64,000 bases of DNA from assembly GCF_030813115.1 (NCBI RefSeq), contig NZ_JAUSTY010000001.1, positions 248,001 through 312,000 on the forward strand, written 5' to 3'. Shown piece by piece: positions 1-8,368 of the stretch. Each line of letters starts with the position of its first letter. Positions within the stretch are counted from its first letter, which is position 1. A program made the position numbers and the translations under genes. The stretch comes from Bacillus horti (GTDB taxonomy: Bacteria > Bacillota > Bacilli > Caldalkalibacillales > JCM-10596). Under the pieces are notes generated by a model. That model saw only the letters and a list, made by a program, of their open reading frames with translations. It was not told the DNA's origin and did not search any database.

Positions 1-386
1 AATGTCTGAGCAAGTAGCGTTTTCCCACTTCCCGTTGGTCCAAGTAATAAAATATTACTCTTTTGCAGTTCAATATCATCATTTTTAGAGCTAGTGCGGA
101 TGCGTTTATAGTGATTATACACAGCTACTGCTAATGATTTTTTTGCTTGATCCTGACCAATAACATATTCGTTCAAGATTTTGCGAATTTCCTGAGGCTT
201 AGGAATTTCCTTTAGCTCTAGCTCTTCTTCATTTCCTAATTCCTCTTCTACGATTTCTGTACATAGATCGATACATTCGTCACAAATATATACACCAGGA
301 CCGGCTACAAGCTTGCGTACCTGATCCTGAGATTTGCCGCAAAATGAACATTTTAGCTGTCCTTTTTCTTCATTAAATTTGAACAT
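1..386 (-). CDS. clpX: ClpX, ATP-dependent Clp protease ATP-binding subunit (C-terminal part outside window)
   Basis: ClpX is the AAA+ unfoldase that feeds substrates to ClpP. Only the first ~128 residues are in the window; the gene runs off the left edge. Visible are the N-terminal C4 zinc-binding domain (a CSFCGK pair near residues 13-16 and a CDEC pair near 35-38) and, close to the edge, the Walker A motif GPTGSGKT. The ATG at 384-386 follows a strong AAGGGGTGG ribosome site. It lies 11 nt downstream of clpP on the same strand, so the two are probably co-transcribed. Identity is secure from the zinc domain plus P-loop; whether the rest of the gene is intact cannot be seen. Confidence 0.96.
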   Translation of the reverse strand, partial: MFKFNEEKGQLKCSFCGKSQDQVRKLVAGPGVYICDECIDLCTEIVEEELGNEEELELKEIPKPQEIRKILNEYVIGQDQAKKSLAVAVYNHYKRIRTSSKNDDIELQKSNILLLGPTGSGKTLLAQT

Positions 387-397
387 ATTACCACCCC

Positions 398-988
398 TTA
401 TTTCTGATCATTATGGGTGATGACCCGATCTACTAATCCGTATTCCTTCGCTTCCTCAGCACCCATAAAGAAATCTCGATCTGTATCTTTTTCTATGCGT
501 TCAATAGGCTGCCCTGTCACATCAGCATATATTTGATTCAGCTTTTGACGTGTCTTAATAATCCAATCGGCATGAATCTTAATGTCTGATGCTTGACCTC
601 TAACCCCACCCAAAGGCTGATGGATCATAATTTCACTGTTAGGTAGAGCAAACCTCTTGCCTTTTGCTCCTGCCGCGAGTAGGAACGAACCCATACTAGC
701 AGCAAGACCAACACAGATTGTGGAAACATCTGGCTTTATGTATTGCATCGTATCGAAGATAGCTAGCCCCGCTGTCACAGAGCCACCCGGTGAGTTTATG
801 TATAAGCTTATATCTTTGTCAGGGTCATCAGCTGTTAAAAATAATAGCTGGGCCACTACAATATTAGACACATGATCATCGATCGGTGTGCCTATAAAAA
901 TAATACGATCCTTTAACAATCGAGAGTATATATCATAAGCACGCTCTCCACGATTGCTTTGTTCTACAACCATTGGTATTAAATTCAT
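398..988 (-). CDS. clpP: ClpP, ATP-dependent Clp protease proteolytic subunit
   Basis: Serine peptidase that assembles into the tetradecameric Clp degradation chamber in the cytoplasm. The 196-aa length is typical. The catalytic triad is visible as Ser98 (in GLAASMGSF), His123 (in MIHQP) and Asp172 (in DTDRDFF). It sits between tig and clpX; in B. subtilis clpP is unlinked to tig-clpX, so this order is the more widespread tig-clpP-clpX arrangement. A GAAGGAAGGAG ribosome site precedes the ATG. I see no tandem GGTCAAA heptads of the CtsR type in the 92 nt upstream, so CtsR control is not supported here. Confidence 0.98.
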   Translation of the reverse strand: MNLIPMVVEQSNRGERAYDIYSRLLKDRIIFIGTPIDDHVSNIVVAQLLFLTADDPDKDISLYINSPGGSVTAGLAIFDTMQYIKPDVSTICVGLAASMGSFLLAAGAKGKRFALPNSEIMIHQPLGGVRGQASDIKIHADWIIKTRQKLNQIYADVTGQPIERIEKDTDRDFFMGAEEAKEYGLVDRVITHNDQK

Positions 989-1025
989 GGACTACTCTCC
1001 TTCCTTCAATCTTTTAGGGGTAATA

Positions 1026-1053
1026 AACAAGGCACGAAAACTCGCGCCTTGTT
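1026..1053 (-). terminator. Hairpin between tig and clpP
   Basis: Arms AACAAGGC and GCCTTGTT with an extended GC-rich interior form a stable hairpin just after the tig stop. The following T tract is short (TTTATTA), so it may be only a partial terminator or a processing site, allowing some read-through to clpP. Confidence 0.6.
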
Positions 1054-1080
1054 CTTCTATAACCTTACCAACATTTTAGT

Positions 1081-2367
1081 TTATGCAACCGTCTTGCTAT
1101 TCTGTACTAAAAGATCTACAGCCTTACGAATACGAACATCCGCCTTAAGACCATCTAATTGACTTCCTAAACGCTGTTTAAGCTCATCAACCTCAAGCCC
1201 ATACATGGAGGACATCTTCGTAAGCTCCTCTTCAACCTCTTCGTCAGAAACCTCGATGTTTTCTGTATTAGCGATCGCCTCAAGAGTTAGGTTAACAACC
1301 ACCCTCTGTTCAGCATCTCCTTTAAACTGTTCCCTTAAACCTTCTTTGTCTAAACCTGAGAATTGGAAATATAAATCTAAATTCATACCTTGCATTTGTA
1401 GGCGTTGCTCGAACTCTTTAGACATTTGCTCAATTTCCGTTTCAATCATGGCAGCAGGGATATCAATCGTTGCATTCTCAGCCGCTTGTTTGATAACCGT
1501 ATCCTTTTTATAAGCATCTTCTTCTTCTTTTGCTTTTTCTTCTAGCTTCTTAAGAAGATCAGCTTTATATTCGTCAAGGGTTTCAAATTCAGAAACATCC
1601 TTTGCAAACTCATCATCAAGCTCTGGCAACTGCTTACGCTTAATTTCGTGAACTGTAACTTTAAATGTTGCTTCTTTCCCTTTAAGCTCCTCTGAATGAT
1701 AATCCTCAGGGAATGTCACTTTAATTTCCTTCTCTTCACTCTTTTTAGCTCCAACTAACTGATCTTCGAAGCCTGGAATAAAGCTGTTTGATCCGATTTC
1801 AAGAGAATAGTTTTCTCCTTTACCTCCTTCAAAAGCTTCTTCACCAAGAAAGCCTTCAAAATCAATTACAGCTGTATCTCCTTGTTCAACAGTGCCATCT
1901 TCAATGACAGTAAGCTCGGCTTGACGATCACGAATTTTGTTCAGCTCTTCGTTAAGATCCTCATCCTTCACGGAGAAATCCTTCTCTGGAATTTCAAGAC
2001 CTTTGTACTCCCCAAGTGTTACTTCAGGCTTAACTGTTACTGTAGCCTTAACGATCAATGTTTGACCACGCTCGATTTGCTCTACGTCAACCTCTGGACG
2101 ATCTACTGGCTCAATGCCAGTTTCATCAATAGCACTGCTGTACGCTTCTGGTAGAAGAATATCTAAAGCATCCTGGTATAAAGATTCCACACCAAAACGA
2201 GCTTCAAAAATTTTACGAGGTACTTTCCCTTTTCTAAAGCCTGGAACGTTTACTTTACCAACTACTTTTTTAAACGCTTTATCTAAAGCATCTTCAAGCT
2301 TTTCTGGAGCAACCTCAATCGTTAGGACTCCTTGATTATTTTCTAACTTTTCCCATTTTGCACTCAT
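1081..2367 (-). CDS. tig: Trigger factor, ribosome-associated chaperone and prolyl isomerase
   Basis: Trigger factor binds the ribosome exit tunnel and folds nascent chains. The 428-aa length matches the family. The ribosome-docking loop GFRKGKVP is at residues 43-50, an FKBP-type PPIase domain spans roughly 160-245, and the helical C-terminal chaperone arm follows, rich in Glu and Lys. The ATG has a TAGGAGGGAAAG ribosome site. It heads the tig-clpP-clpX cluster from its own sigma-A promoter at 2459-2486. Nothing unusual is seen in the protein. Confidence 0.98.
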   Translation of the reverse strand: MSAKWEKLENNQGVLTIEVAPEKLEDALDKAFKKVVGKVNVPGFRKGKVPRKIFEARFGVESLYQDALDILLPEAYSSAIDETGIEPVDRPEVDVEQIERGQTLIVKATVTVKPEVTLGEYKGLEIPEKDFSVKDEDLNEELNKIRDRQAELTVIEDGTVEQGDTAVIDFEGFLGEEAFEGGKGENYSLEIGSNSFIPGFEDQLVGAKKSEEKEIKVTFPEDYHSEELKGKEATFKVTVHEIKRKQLPELDDEFAKDVSEFETLDEYKADLLKKLEEKAKEEEDAYKKDTVIKQAAENATIDIPAAMIETEIEQMSKEFEQRLQMQGMNLDLYFQFSGLDKEGLREQFKGDAEQRVVVNLTLEAIANTENIEVSDEEVEEELTKMSSMYGLEVDELKQRLGSQLDGLKADVRIRKAVDLLVQNSKTVA

Positions 2368-2458
2368 TTTATAACTTTCCCTCCTATGTATCTAGCTGCT
2401 TATTCAAAAGCAGATAACGATCCTGTTAACTAGATCCGTTTCCCAGTGTAACCCCTTC

Positions 2459-2486
2459 ATTATATCACAAACCTACCTCTTTTCAA
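2459..2486 (-). promoter_or_regulatory. Sigma-A promoter of tig
   Basis: TTGAAA (2481-2486) and TATAAT (2459-2464) are separated by 16 nt on the minus strand. The predicted start site lies about 85 nt upstream of the tig ATG; the leader contains a small CTGCTT/AAGCAG hairpin. Confidence 0.7.
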
Positions 2487-2586
2487 GTTGCGTAAATAGG
2501 TCTACAATACCTTGGTCTCATTGTATTTATCACATAAACCATAGCTGAAAAATATACAATGAACCCCCTATCCATTTAACAACACT

Positions 2587-3396
2587 TTAAGGCAGATAAA
2601 CCATTTCAAGATAAAACTGTCTTTCCGCTTCAACTACCTCATCAACAGATAGGTTATATTGTTCCGCTATTCTTTGTAACTGATTCGCTGCGATTTCTTC
2701 ATGAATTATCCTAAGCGTATAATAATGTAAAGCAGCCGTCCACTTATTTGCTTTCTCAATTTCAGGAATAAATGGAAAAGATCTCTCCAAATAAAAAAGC
2801 CACGCTTCCTTACTCATTTCAACCAGACTGGGATCTCGGTAAGCAATATCCTGTAATAGTTCTAGGGGTTTTAAATATGCTGAATCCCATTCCCCAAGTT
2901 CTACAGGTACTTGACTTAATGAAATATAAGCCTTGCTTCCTCTCTTCTCTATCTCAACACTCCAAGAGCCTGGACAGATAAGCTTGCATTGCTGAACAAT
3001 TTTTGTTTTAAGAAGCGGATCCCCCTTAGCGTAAAGCAAAAACTGTTGAAGTACGGCAAAAACACCTTCATCTATAAAGCTATGCATTTGCTCAAATGTT
3101 TGCCACTGTTTTTTTAGATCAGTCTGTAGTATTCCTTTTTTCCAATCCTCTAATTGATCAGCACTAATTTCCGCTCTTATAAAGGCTTGCTTGTGAGAGT
3201 CTTCTAACTGAAGCTGATCAGCTAGTGAGTCTCTCAATTGCTTCGCTTCTTCATGCTTAGGATCTAAGTCAATAACTTCATCAAGCAATCTTATCGCATC
3301 GTCTAGGTTTTCTTCCTGCAAAGCAAGTGCTGCTTGGCGAAGGTAAAGCTGTACGAGATTGGGAAACGGTACCACATTATCTAATGATTCAGTCAT
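2587..3396 (-). CDS. ysoA: YsoA-like TPR-repeat protein
   Basis: Soluble protein of 269 aa with a clear TPR unit near residues 14-57 (alternating small and hydrophobic positions with an LDPKHEEA turn) and a helical C-terminal region I cannot assign. In B. subtilis the TPR protein YsoA lies directly upstream of tig, as here, which supports the name. The open frame extends to 3558, but the ATG at 3394-3396 has a strong GAAGGAGA ribosome site and starts immediately before the TPR region; the upstream 54 codons lack family character. The function is unknown; TPRs imply protein-protein contacts. Confidence 0.8.
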   Translation of the reverse strand: MTESLDNVVPFPNLVQLYLRQAALALQEENLDDAIRLLDEVIDLDPKHEEAKQLRDSLADQLQLEDSHKQAFIRAEISADQLEDWKKGILQTDLKKQWQTFEQMHSFIDEGVFAVLQQFLLYAKGDPLLKTKIVQQCKLICPGSWSVEIEKRGSKAYISLSQVPVELGEWDSAYLKPLELLQDIAYRDPSLVEMSKEAWLFYLERSFPFIPEIEKANKWTAALHYYTLRIIHEEIAANQLQRIAEQYNLSVDEVVEAERQFYLEMVYLP

Positions 3397-3573
3397 GGGA
3401 ATCTCCTTCGTTCTTTCTGCCTTTATATCATAAGCAAACACATATTGTAAATGAAGAATGCTTGTCCTCTTTCCCTTACTGAATGTAAAAAGCAAAAAGA
3501 ATCTAGGCGAGGTTTCACTATCCCTCTCTAGCCATTCTTTTTGCTTGTTTTTGTTCACATATTTTAGCTATCT

Positions 3574-4317
3574 CTACTGCTCTCCAATTCTTTCTACAAT
3601 CATTCCTAGTGTTTGTTTTTGTATGTCGATTAGCTCATGAATTCCTTTTTCTCCTAAACCTAAAAGACTATGTAGCTGCTCTTTTGAGAAAGGATGTTCT
3701 TCACCTGTACCTTGAAGCTCTACAAACTGTCCGCTACCTGTCATCACAATATTCATATCAACAGTCGCTTTGGAGTCTTCTTCATAGCATAGATCTAATG
3801 CCGCTTGACCATCAGGCAAAATCCCCACACTGGTAGCAGCCAGGAAGTCCTTGACCGGTAGTTTCTCGAGCTTTTTTTGGAGTAAAAGCTTTTCTAAAGC
3901 TAAAATCAAAGCGACAAAAGCCCCCGTAATAGCTGAGGTTCTTGTCCCCCCATCTGCTTGAATGACATCACAGTCAATCCAGATTGTTCTTTCTCCAAGC
4001 CTATCTAAATCTACAACAGAACGTAAAGCACGCCCAATAAGTCGCTGGATTTCCATCGTCCTTCCACCAATTTTCCCCCTAGCAGCCTCCCTTGCATTTC
4101 TTGTTTCCGTCGCCCTAGGTAACATGGAATATTCTGCGGTCACCCAGCCTTTGCCCTGTCCCCTCATAAAAGGAGGAACCTTATCTTCAATCGATGCTGT
4201 ACAGATGACCTTTGTATCTCCAACCGATATTAAAACCGAACCTTCTGCATGCTTAATGTAGTTAGGTTCAATTGTAACCTCTCGTAATTGATCATATGAT
4301 CTTTCATCCGTTCTCAA
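3574..4317 (-). CDS. rph: Ribonuclease PH
   Basis: Phosphorolytic 3'-5' exoribonuclease that trims tRNA 3' ends. The protein shows the family core: EGSVLIS near the N-terminus, [15 protein letters not shown] in the RNA-binding region, and [12 protein letters not shown] at the phosphate and metal site. I place the start at the TTG at 4315-4317, giving 247 aa (B. subtilis Rph is 245) beginning LRTDER, aligned with the usual MR-D-R start. The in-frame GTG three codons upstream (4326) sits one base from the GAGGGGA ribosome site, too close to be used. The rdgB (ysnA) neighbour found in B. subtilis is absent. Confidence 0.95.
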   Translation of the reverse strand: MRTDERSYDQLREVTIEPNYIKHAEGSVLISVGDTKVICTASIEDKVPPFMRGQGKGWVTAEYSMLPRATETRNAREAARGKIGGRTMEIQRLIGRALRSVVDLDRLGERTIWIDCDVIQADGGTRTSAITGAFVALILALEKLLLQKKLEKLPVKDFLAATSVGILPDGQAALDLCYEEDSKATVDMNIVMTGSGQFVELQGTGEEHPFSKEQLHSLLGLGEKGIHELIDIQKQTLGMIVERIGEQ

Positions 4318-4561
4318 ATCGCACACTTCCCCTCATTAATTGTTCCCTTTCCCTTATCTTATATCAGTACGTCTTGTTTCATACCCTATGAAGATGTTAA
4401 TACTTCAACTTCAACAAGACTCATTATATGTTTACGGGATAGAATACGATCTATCTCAAAGCTTATTAGCTCTGATCGTATTAGACAAACTTGGCTTATC
4501 GCCAAGTCATAGCGAAAGCATTAGTTTTTCTTATACTCTGAACTTACAAAGCCTGATCGTA
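4318..4561. other. Gene-free stretch with an isolated hairpin
   Basis: No convincing gene between rph and the gerM terminator. A perfect 7-bp hairpin ACTTGGC/GCCAAGT lies at 4489-4507 without a T tract. The motif CTGATCGTAT occurs at ~4472 and ~4552 in direct orientation, with a partial inverted copy near 4445. A 74-codon plus-strand frame (4340-4564) has no ribosome site and no recognisable content. The rph promoter should be here, but I could not pick one with confidence. Confidence 0.4.
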
Positions 4562-4591
4562 TAAAAAAGAGGTAAGCAATCGCTACCTCTT
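4562..4591 (-). terminator. Rho-independent terminator of gerM
   Basis: Reading the minus strand, AAGAGGTAGC and GCTTACCTCTT arms are followed by TTTTTTAT, directly downstream of the gerM stop. Confidence 0.85.
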
Positions 4592-4620
4592 ATCACGCTT
4601 CATTATATCAGTCTGAACCC

Positions 4621-5718
4621 TTAAAAACCAGTTTGATTTATAGCTATTGGCCTTGTAACTGGCTGAGACAAATCATAGCCGGCAGGGCTCTTTGCTCCAG
4701 ATTCCCCATTTACTAAAAACTGAACGTTATGAACCTTTGCACCCTCCGTTAACGAAAGAACGACGGCCTCAATGGTAGCATCAGAAGCAAGCTCCTCTTC
4801 TTCTGTATATTGAAGCAATGTTTCATCAAAGTTAAGGAGAACCGTTTCTCCATCATGCTCAATGGAGAGGACTTCTGTTGATGGAAGGACATCAGAGACA
4901 AGACCTGATCCAAGCTGCGGACCAGCAATTAGCTCCTTTATTGTAGTTACTACTAGATCCTGACTTCTAGGAACAAGCCGAGTGACAGGAACATAATACT
5001 CATGATTGGCACTAGGGCTTTGGGCTTTAAAATATAATGTAATAGCTGTTGTGCGTCCAAGCGCTGTTCCGGAAGCTACCTCCACATTAATCCCGTCCTT
5101 ACGACTAAAGGATTCACCGATTGGTGTTTGATTAACAGGCATCACATTTGTCTCATAGCCATTAATCATAACTTGAACCTCATTAATCGTTTCAAACTCC
5201 GTTAATGTCCACGTAATGGCTTCTAGAATTCCTTTTTCATCCTCCGCATGATAGTTTTTAAACTCATTGGAGAAGTTGACTACTGCGATCCCATTTTCCT
5301 TTACATTCACAGAAAGCTCTGTGCCGGCTGGTAGGACCGCTCTCATCCCATTAGGTAAGTATTCCGTCACCGGACCGTCAACAACTAGATATTCTAGTGC
5401 TTGTGTGGCTACTCCCTCTGTATGAGGCAACTGAACGGTAAGTGGAACGACATATCCTTGATGATCAAATAAGTAAAGCGTTCTTTCCTGTGTGCTTACA
5501 GAAACGCTTCCTTCTTGCTCTCCTTCGGGGCTACCAGCCTCTTCTTCAGACCCAAATTCGAATACAATTTCAGTAGAATCTTGAACTTCTGTATAGTCCT
5601 CTTGTGGAGGATCTATTTGTCCTGTTTCATTATCTTTTGGTCCAAAGACACATCCTGTAGCCAGAATCGTAAGCAAGCTTAGCACAGCTATCCATATGAT
5701 TGTCATTCTTTTGCCCAT
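4621..5718 (-). CDS. gerM: GerM, sporulation and germination lipoprotein
   Basis: GerM is a mother-cell sporulation protein at the engulfing membrane, needed for full sporulation and germination in B. subtilis. The 365-aa protein has a lipoprotein signal peptide with lipobox LATGC (lipidated Cys23), an acidic linker, and two GERMN domains (about 85-215 and 230-355). The ATG has a GGAGGGAAAACA ribosome site. A sigma-E-like promoter lies just upstream and the gene has its own terminator, with another terminator separating it from racE, so it is probably monocistronic and expressed during sporulation. It keeps its conserved position between racE and rph. Confidence 0.93.
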   Translation of the reverse strand: MGKRMTIIWIAVLSLLTILATGCVFGPKDNETGQIDPPQEDYTEVQDSTEIVFEFGSEEEAGSPEGEQEGSVSVSTQERTLYLFDHQGYVVPLTVQLPHTEGVATQALEYLVVDGPVTEYLPNGMRAVLPAGTELSVNVKENGIAVVNFSNEFKNYHAEDEKGILEAITWTLTEFETINEVQVMINGYETNVMPVNQTPIGESFSRKDGINVEVASGTALGRTTAITLYFKAQSPSANHEYYVPVTRLVPRSQDLVVTTIKELIAGPQLGSGLVSDVLPSTEVLSIEHDGETVLLNFDETLLQYTEEEELASDATIEAVVLSLTEGAKVHNVQFLVNGESGAKSPAGYDLSQPVTRPIAINQTGF

Positions 5719-5748
5719 TGTTTTCCCTCCTTAGGTGGTTTGTACTAC

Positions 5749-5777
5749 TATGTATACGAGCCATAAGGCAAATATAT
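5749..5777 (-). promoter_or_regulatory. Candidate sigma-E promoter of gerM
   Basis: Minus strand: a -35-like ATATATT (5771-5777), 14-nt spacer, and -10-like TATACATA (5749-5756), close to the sigma-E consensus (ATATT, 14, CATACA-T). It lies about 30 nt upstream of the gerM start, consistent with known mother-cell expression of gerM. Confidence 0.5.
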
Positions 5778-5782
5778 AACTA

Positions 5783-5832
5783 AAAAAAGCACCATTATGT
5801 TAGCTATAATAGCTACACAATAGTGCTTTTTG
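5783..5832 (-). terminator. Terminator of racE
   Basis: Long near-perfect hairpin (AGCACTATTGTGTAGCTA against TAGCTAACATAATGGTGCT) ending in TTTTTTT on the minus strand. Its 5' arm overlaps the racE stop codon. Confidence 0.88.
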
Positions 5833-6652
5833 TATCAAGCCATTGACTATTTTCAAGGGCTTCAGTTGGTATATATTGAACATTGATAGGTTGGGCCAGC
5901 CATGATTCAGCTATGTGCTGGAAAACGGACAGCTTACCACTTGTGAAAAAATGATGCTCTGGCCTTCCGAATTTCTGTGAAAGAAGATTCTTATGGAAGA
6001 GAATCGTACTGACCTCACGAGCTGTTTCATCTGCTGAGCTAATAAGTTGGATATTATTGCCCATAACCTTCTGAATAAATGGGGCTAACAAAGGATAGTG
6101 TGTGCAGCCAAGAATCAAGGCATCTATGTCTTCCTCCTGAAAGGGAATGAGGGCTTCTTCTACAATGCTAAGCACATCCTGCTCTTGAAATGTCCCTTCC
6201 TCTACTAAAGGAACAAATGTGGGACAAGCTAAGCTTTTGACGTATAGCTCTGGATGAATTTGCTTAAGAGCATAATCATAAAGACCACTTTGTATCGTAT
6301 TCTGAGTACCAATGACCCCAACTCTTCCTCTTACTGTTGCTTTGATTACAGACCGAACACCTGGATGAATAACACCGATAATTGGAATATTAGATTTTGC
6401 ATTTAATTCCTCCAAAATGACGGCTGTTGCTGTGTTACAGGCAATAACAATCATTTTTGGATCGTACTTTTGTAAAAAATCAATGATTTGATAGCTAAAC
6501 TCTTTTACCTCTTCCTTGCTTCTGGAGCCATAGGGACATCTAGCTGTATCCCCAAAGTAAATAATTTCTTCTCTTGGTAGCTGTCGCATTAGCTCCTGAA
6601 CGACAGTTAATCCACCTACTCCGGAATCCATAACAGCAATGGGTTTATTCAA
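5813..6652 (-). CDS. racE: Glutamate racemase
   Basis: Makes D-glutamate for peptidoglycan in the cytoplasm. The two catalytic cysteines are visible: Cys72 in ACNTATAV and Cys183 in GCTHYPLL; the N-terminal MDSGVGGLTV and GDTARCPYG motifs are typical. I choose the TTG at 6650-6652 (279 aa, protein beginning with the NKPIAVMDSG segment), which aligns with known RacE starts and has a GAAGGAAGTG ribosome site. The longer frame to 6682 also starts with TTG but has no ribosome site. It follows the MarR gene by 36 nt and ends in a strong terminator. Confidence 0.95.
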   Translation of the reverse strand: MNKPIAVMDSGVGGLTVVQELMRQLPREEIIYFGDTARCPYGSRSKEEVKEFSYQIIDFLQKYDPKMIVIACNTATAVILEELNAKSNIPIIGVIHPGVRSVIKATVRGRVGVIGTQNTIQSGLYDYALKQIHPELYVKSLACPTFVPLVEEGTFQEQDVLSIVEEALIPFQEEDIDALILGCTHYPLLAPFIQKVMGNNIQLISSADETAREVSTILFHKNLLSQKFGRPEHHFFTSGKLSVFQHIAESWLAQPINVQYIPTEALENSQWLDTKSTIV

Positions 6653-6688
6653 AGGTGAACACTTCCTTCTCTCTATATACAACGTTGC

Positions 6689-7132
6689 TTACTTCATTTC
6701 ATTATGCAGAATAAGCAATGTACGAGCTAAGTCCTTCACATCTTTTTCACTAAAATGGGTAAGTACTTCAGCTAAATATTTTCTTCTGTGCCCCAGCACC
6801 TCTTCAATTATCTTTTTCCCTTTATCCATCAGGTGAATGCGAACAACGCGACGATCATTAGTATCCCTAACTCGTTCGACTAAATCATTCGCTTCCATCC
6901 GATCAATTAGGTCTGTCGTTGTACTACAAGCTAAATACATCTTTGTAGAAAGCTCACCGATTGTCATGTCTCCTAGCTCATTTAACCATTGTAAGGCAAT
7001 AAACTGTGGTGGTGTAATTGGAAAATTAGAAAGGATCTCTCTTCCTTTTTGTTTAAGAATCGTACTTATATATCTAAGCTCACGTTCAATTTCAGTTACC
7101 TGATCCACAGTGAAAGCTACTTCCTTTTGCAT
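6689..7132 (-). CDS. ysmB: MarR-family regulator (YsmB-like)
   Basis: Winged-helix regulator of 147 aa with the MarR pattern: N-terminal dimerisation helix, recognition helix near CSTTTDLIDRMEANDLVERV, and beta-wing RDTNDRRVVRIHL. In B. subtilis the MarR gene ysmB sits between racE and gerE, and this gene holds the racE-proximal half of that position. The ATG has a GGGAGGT ribosome site. An extended -10 TGATATAAT (about 7187-7195) precedes it. The target genes are unknown; it could regulate itself and racE. It is diverged from the gene at 7306. Confidence 0.88.
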   Translation of the reverse strand: MQKEVAFTVDQVTEIERELRYISTILKQKGREILSNFPITPPQFIALQWLNELGDMTIGELSTKMYLACSTTTDLIDRMEANDLVERVRDTNDRRVVRIHLMDKGKKIIEEVLGHRRKYLAEVLTHFSEKDVKDLARTLLILHNEMK

Positions 7133-7305
7133 ATTAACCTCCCATTAATTAGTTCTGTTCACTTATAGGAATAGTAGTAATAACGTATTATATCATGTTC
7201 ACATTGAAAAACCCATATTCATTACTGTCAAGGTATCATATGACAAGCCTATTCAGCAATAGAATTTATCATAAGTAGAGTCTATCACTGAAAAAGGAGA
7301 GCTGT

Positions 7306-7698
7306 ATGATGGATCACGGTATCATTATGCACAACAGTTTTGGTGTTAAAATTAGAATAAAAACCTGTTCTACTCCCCCATCCTTTGTAAACTCTGGAAT
7401 AATTCCAACACAAGTACACTCAGAAATAGATCTTAGAGCCCAGAAACAAGCAAATCATAAAGTCTTTGAAAAAACAAAACTATATTTAAATTACGTATTG
7501 CTCTTACCTATATGGCTAAGTAAAAAAGTAGGAAGGCTTTTTCTTACTAACCCCTATCAATACCCTATGTTTCCTTTTCACTTTCCCATACTAATATATG
7601 GACCTTATCACAGCGTTGGTTACTATCCAGACACACATTTACTTGAGTCATTCTCTTATGAAGATCTACGAAATCTTGATTCTGAAGGCTGCTTATAG
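7306..7698 (+). CDS. Hypothetical protein, 130 aa
   Basis: I do not recognise this protein. It starts at ATG-ATG preceded by AAAAAGGAGA with good spacing, which argues that it is translated. The N-terminal half is basic; residues about 58-71 form a short hydrophobic stretch (YLNYVLLLPIWLSK), followed by a Tyr/Pro/Phe-rich segment (YQYPMFPFHFPILIYGPYHS). There is no clear signal peptide, catalytic motif or Cys cluster. It lies between two MarR genes, transcribed away from ysmB. Its place near gerE makes a sporulation role possible, but nothing in the protein proves it. Confidence 0.5.
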   Translation: MMDHGIIMHNSFGVKIRIKTCSTPPSFVNSGIIPTQVHSEIDLRAQKQANHKVFEKTKLYLNYVLLLPIWLSKKVGRLFLTNPYQYPMFPFHFPILIYGPYHSVGYYPDTHLLESFSYEDLRNLDSEGCL

Positions 7699-7744
7699 TG
7701 GCCTTTCCTTCTTTATCTGGGATACATGAATGGATTAATAATAA

Positions 7745-7773
7745 TTGACATACCTAAGCAGATATTTTATATT
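7745..7773 (+). promoter_or_regulatory. Near-consensus sigma-A promoter of the MarR-MMPL operon
   Basis: TTGACA (7745-7750), 17-nt spacer, TATATT (7768-7773). Five of six bases match at -10 and all at -35, so it would be strong unless repressed. Confidence 0.8.
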
Positions 7774-7782
7774 GTTCATGTG

Positions 7783-7811
7783 CTTATTATTTAAGTCATT
7801 TAAATAATAAG
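7783..7811 (+). promoter_or_regulatory. Operator palindrome of the MarR-MMPL operon
   Basis: Perfect 12-bp inverted repeat CTTATTATTTAA/TTAAATAATAAG around the spacer GTCAT. It starts about 10 bp after the -10 box and so covers the transcription start, the classic place for a MarR autorepressor. Confidence 0.75.
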
Positions 7812-7881
7812 TAGGGAAAATATTCACTGATTTAATTTAAAAAATCAGACCACAGATCGCACCATAAATTTGAAAGGAAAG

Positions 7882-8331
7882 ATGAAGGTGAACTGCTCGT
7901 TATCTAACTTAGTCCAACGCTATATCCAGGTCCATCTTTTCGCCTCACGTAAGCTTGGAACACTGATTTCCTCTGAGCTAGGTGAAGAGTTGACTCTTGA
8001 ACAAAATTACGCTCTTCGTTATCTCTCAGGAAAAGAACAATGTACTGTTTCTGAGCTAGCAGTAGAGCTTCACGTTAAACCCAGTGCTGTTACGGCTCAA
8101 ATGAATCGCTTGGTGGCACGGGGGTATGTAAATCGTTTAAGAGATGAAAAGGATCGGCGTGTGGTGTACCTATCCCTATCGGAAAAAGGCTTAGCTATTT
8201 TTAAGGAGTCCGAAGAGAAAATGAACGAGATGATCAAGCCCTATCTAGAGCAAATCTCTGAGGATGAACTAAAACAATTTATCCTAACGTATGAAAAGCT
8301 TGAAGAGATTATTAGAAAAGAAATGAAGTAG
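7882..8331 (+). CDS. MarR-family repressor of the adjacent MMPL exporter
   Basis: Winged-helix MarR regulator of about 149 aa, with the recognition region VKPSAVTAQMNRLVARGYVNR and wing RDEKDRRVVYLSLS. It lies 37 nt upstream of a large MMPL exporter in the same transcript and behind a strong promoter with a palindromic operator, so it most likely represses the operon until a ligand binds. The start is not settled: ATG 7882 lies only 3 nt after AAAGGA, and GTG 7888 has better spacing and would give 147 aa. The TTG at 7870 is unlikely. The ligand cannot be inferred. Confidence 0.9.
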   Translation: MKVNCSLSNLVQRYIQVHLFASRKLGTLISSELGEELTLEQNYALRYLSGKEQCTVSELAVELHVKPSAVTAQMNRLVARGYVNRLRDEKDRRVVYLSLSEKGLAIFKESEEKMNEMIKPYLEQISEDELKQFILTYEKLEEIIRKEMK

Positions 8332-8368
8332 AAAAAGAAATGAAAGTGATTTGAGAGGAGAAGGAGTC

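Noticed and set aside
3397-3558. N-terminal extension of the TPR protein
   Set aside because: The internal ATG has the only good ribosome site, and the extension lacks family character.
4340-4564. 74-codon plus-strand frame between rph and gerM
   Set aside because: No ribosome site, no homology I recognise, and its 3' end runs into the gerM terminator.
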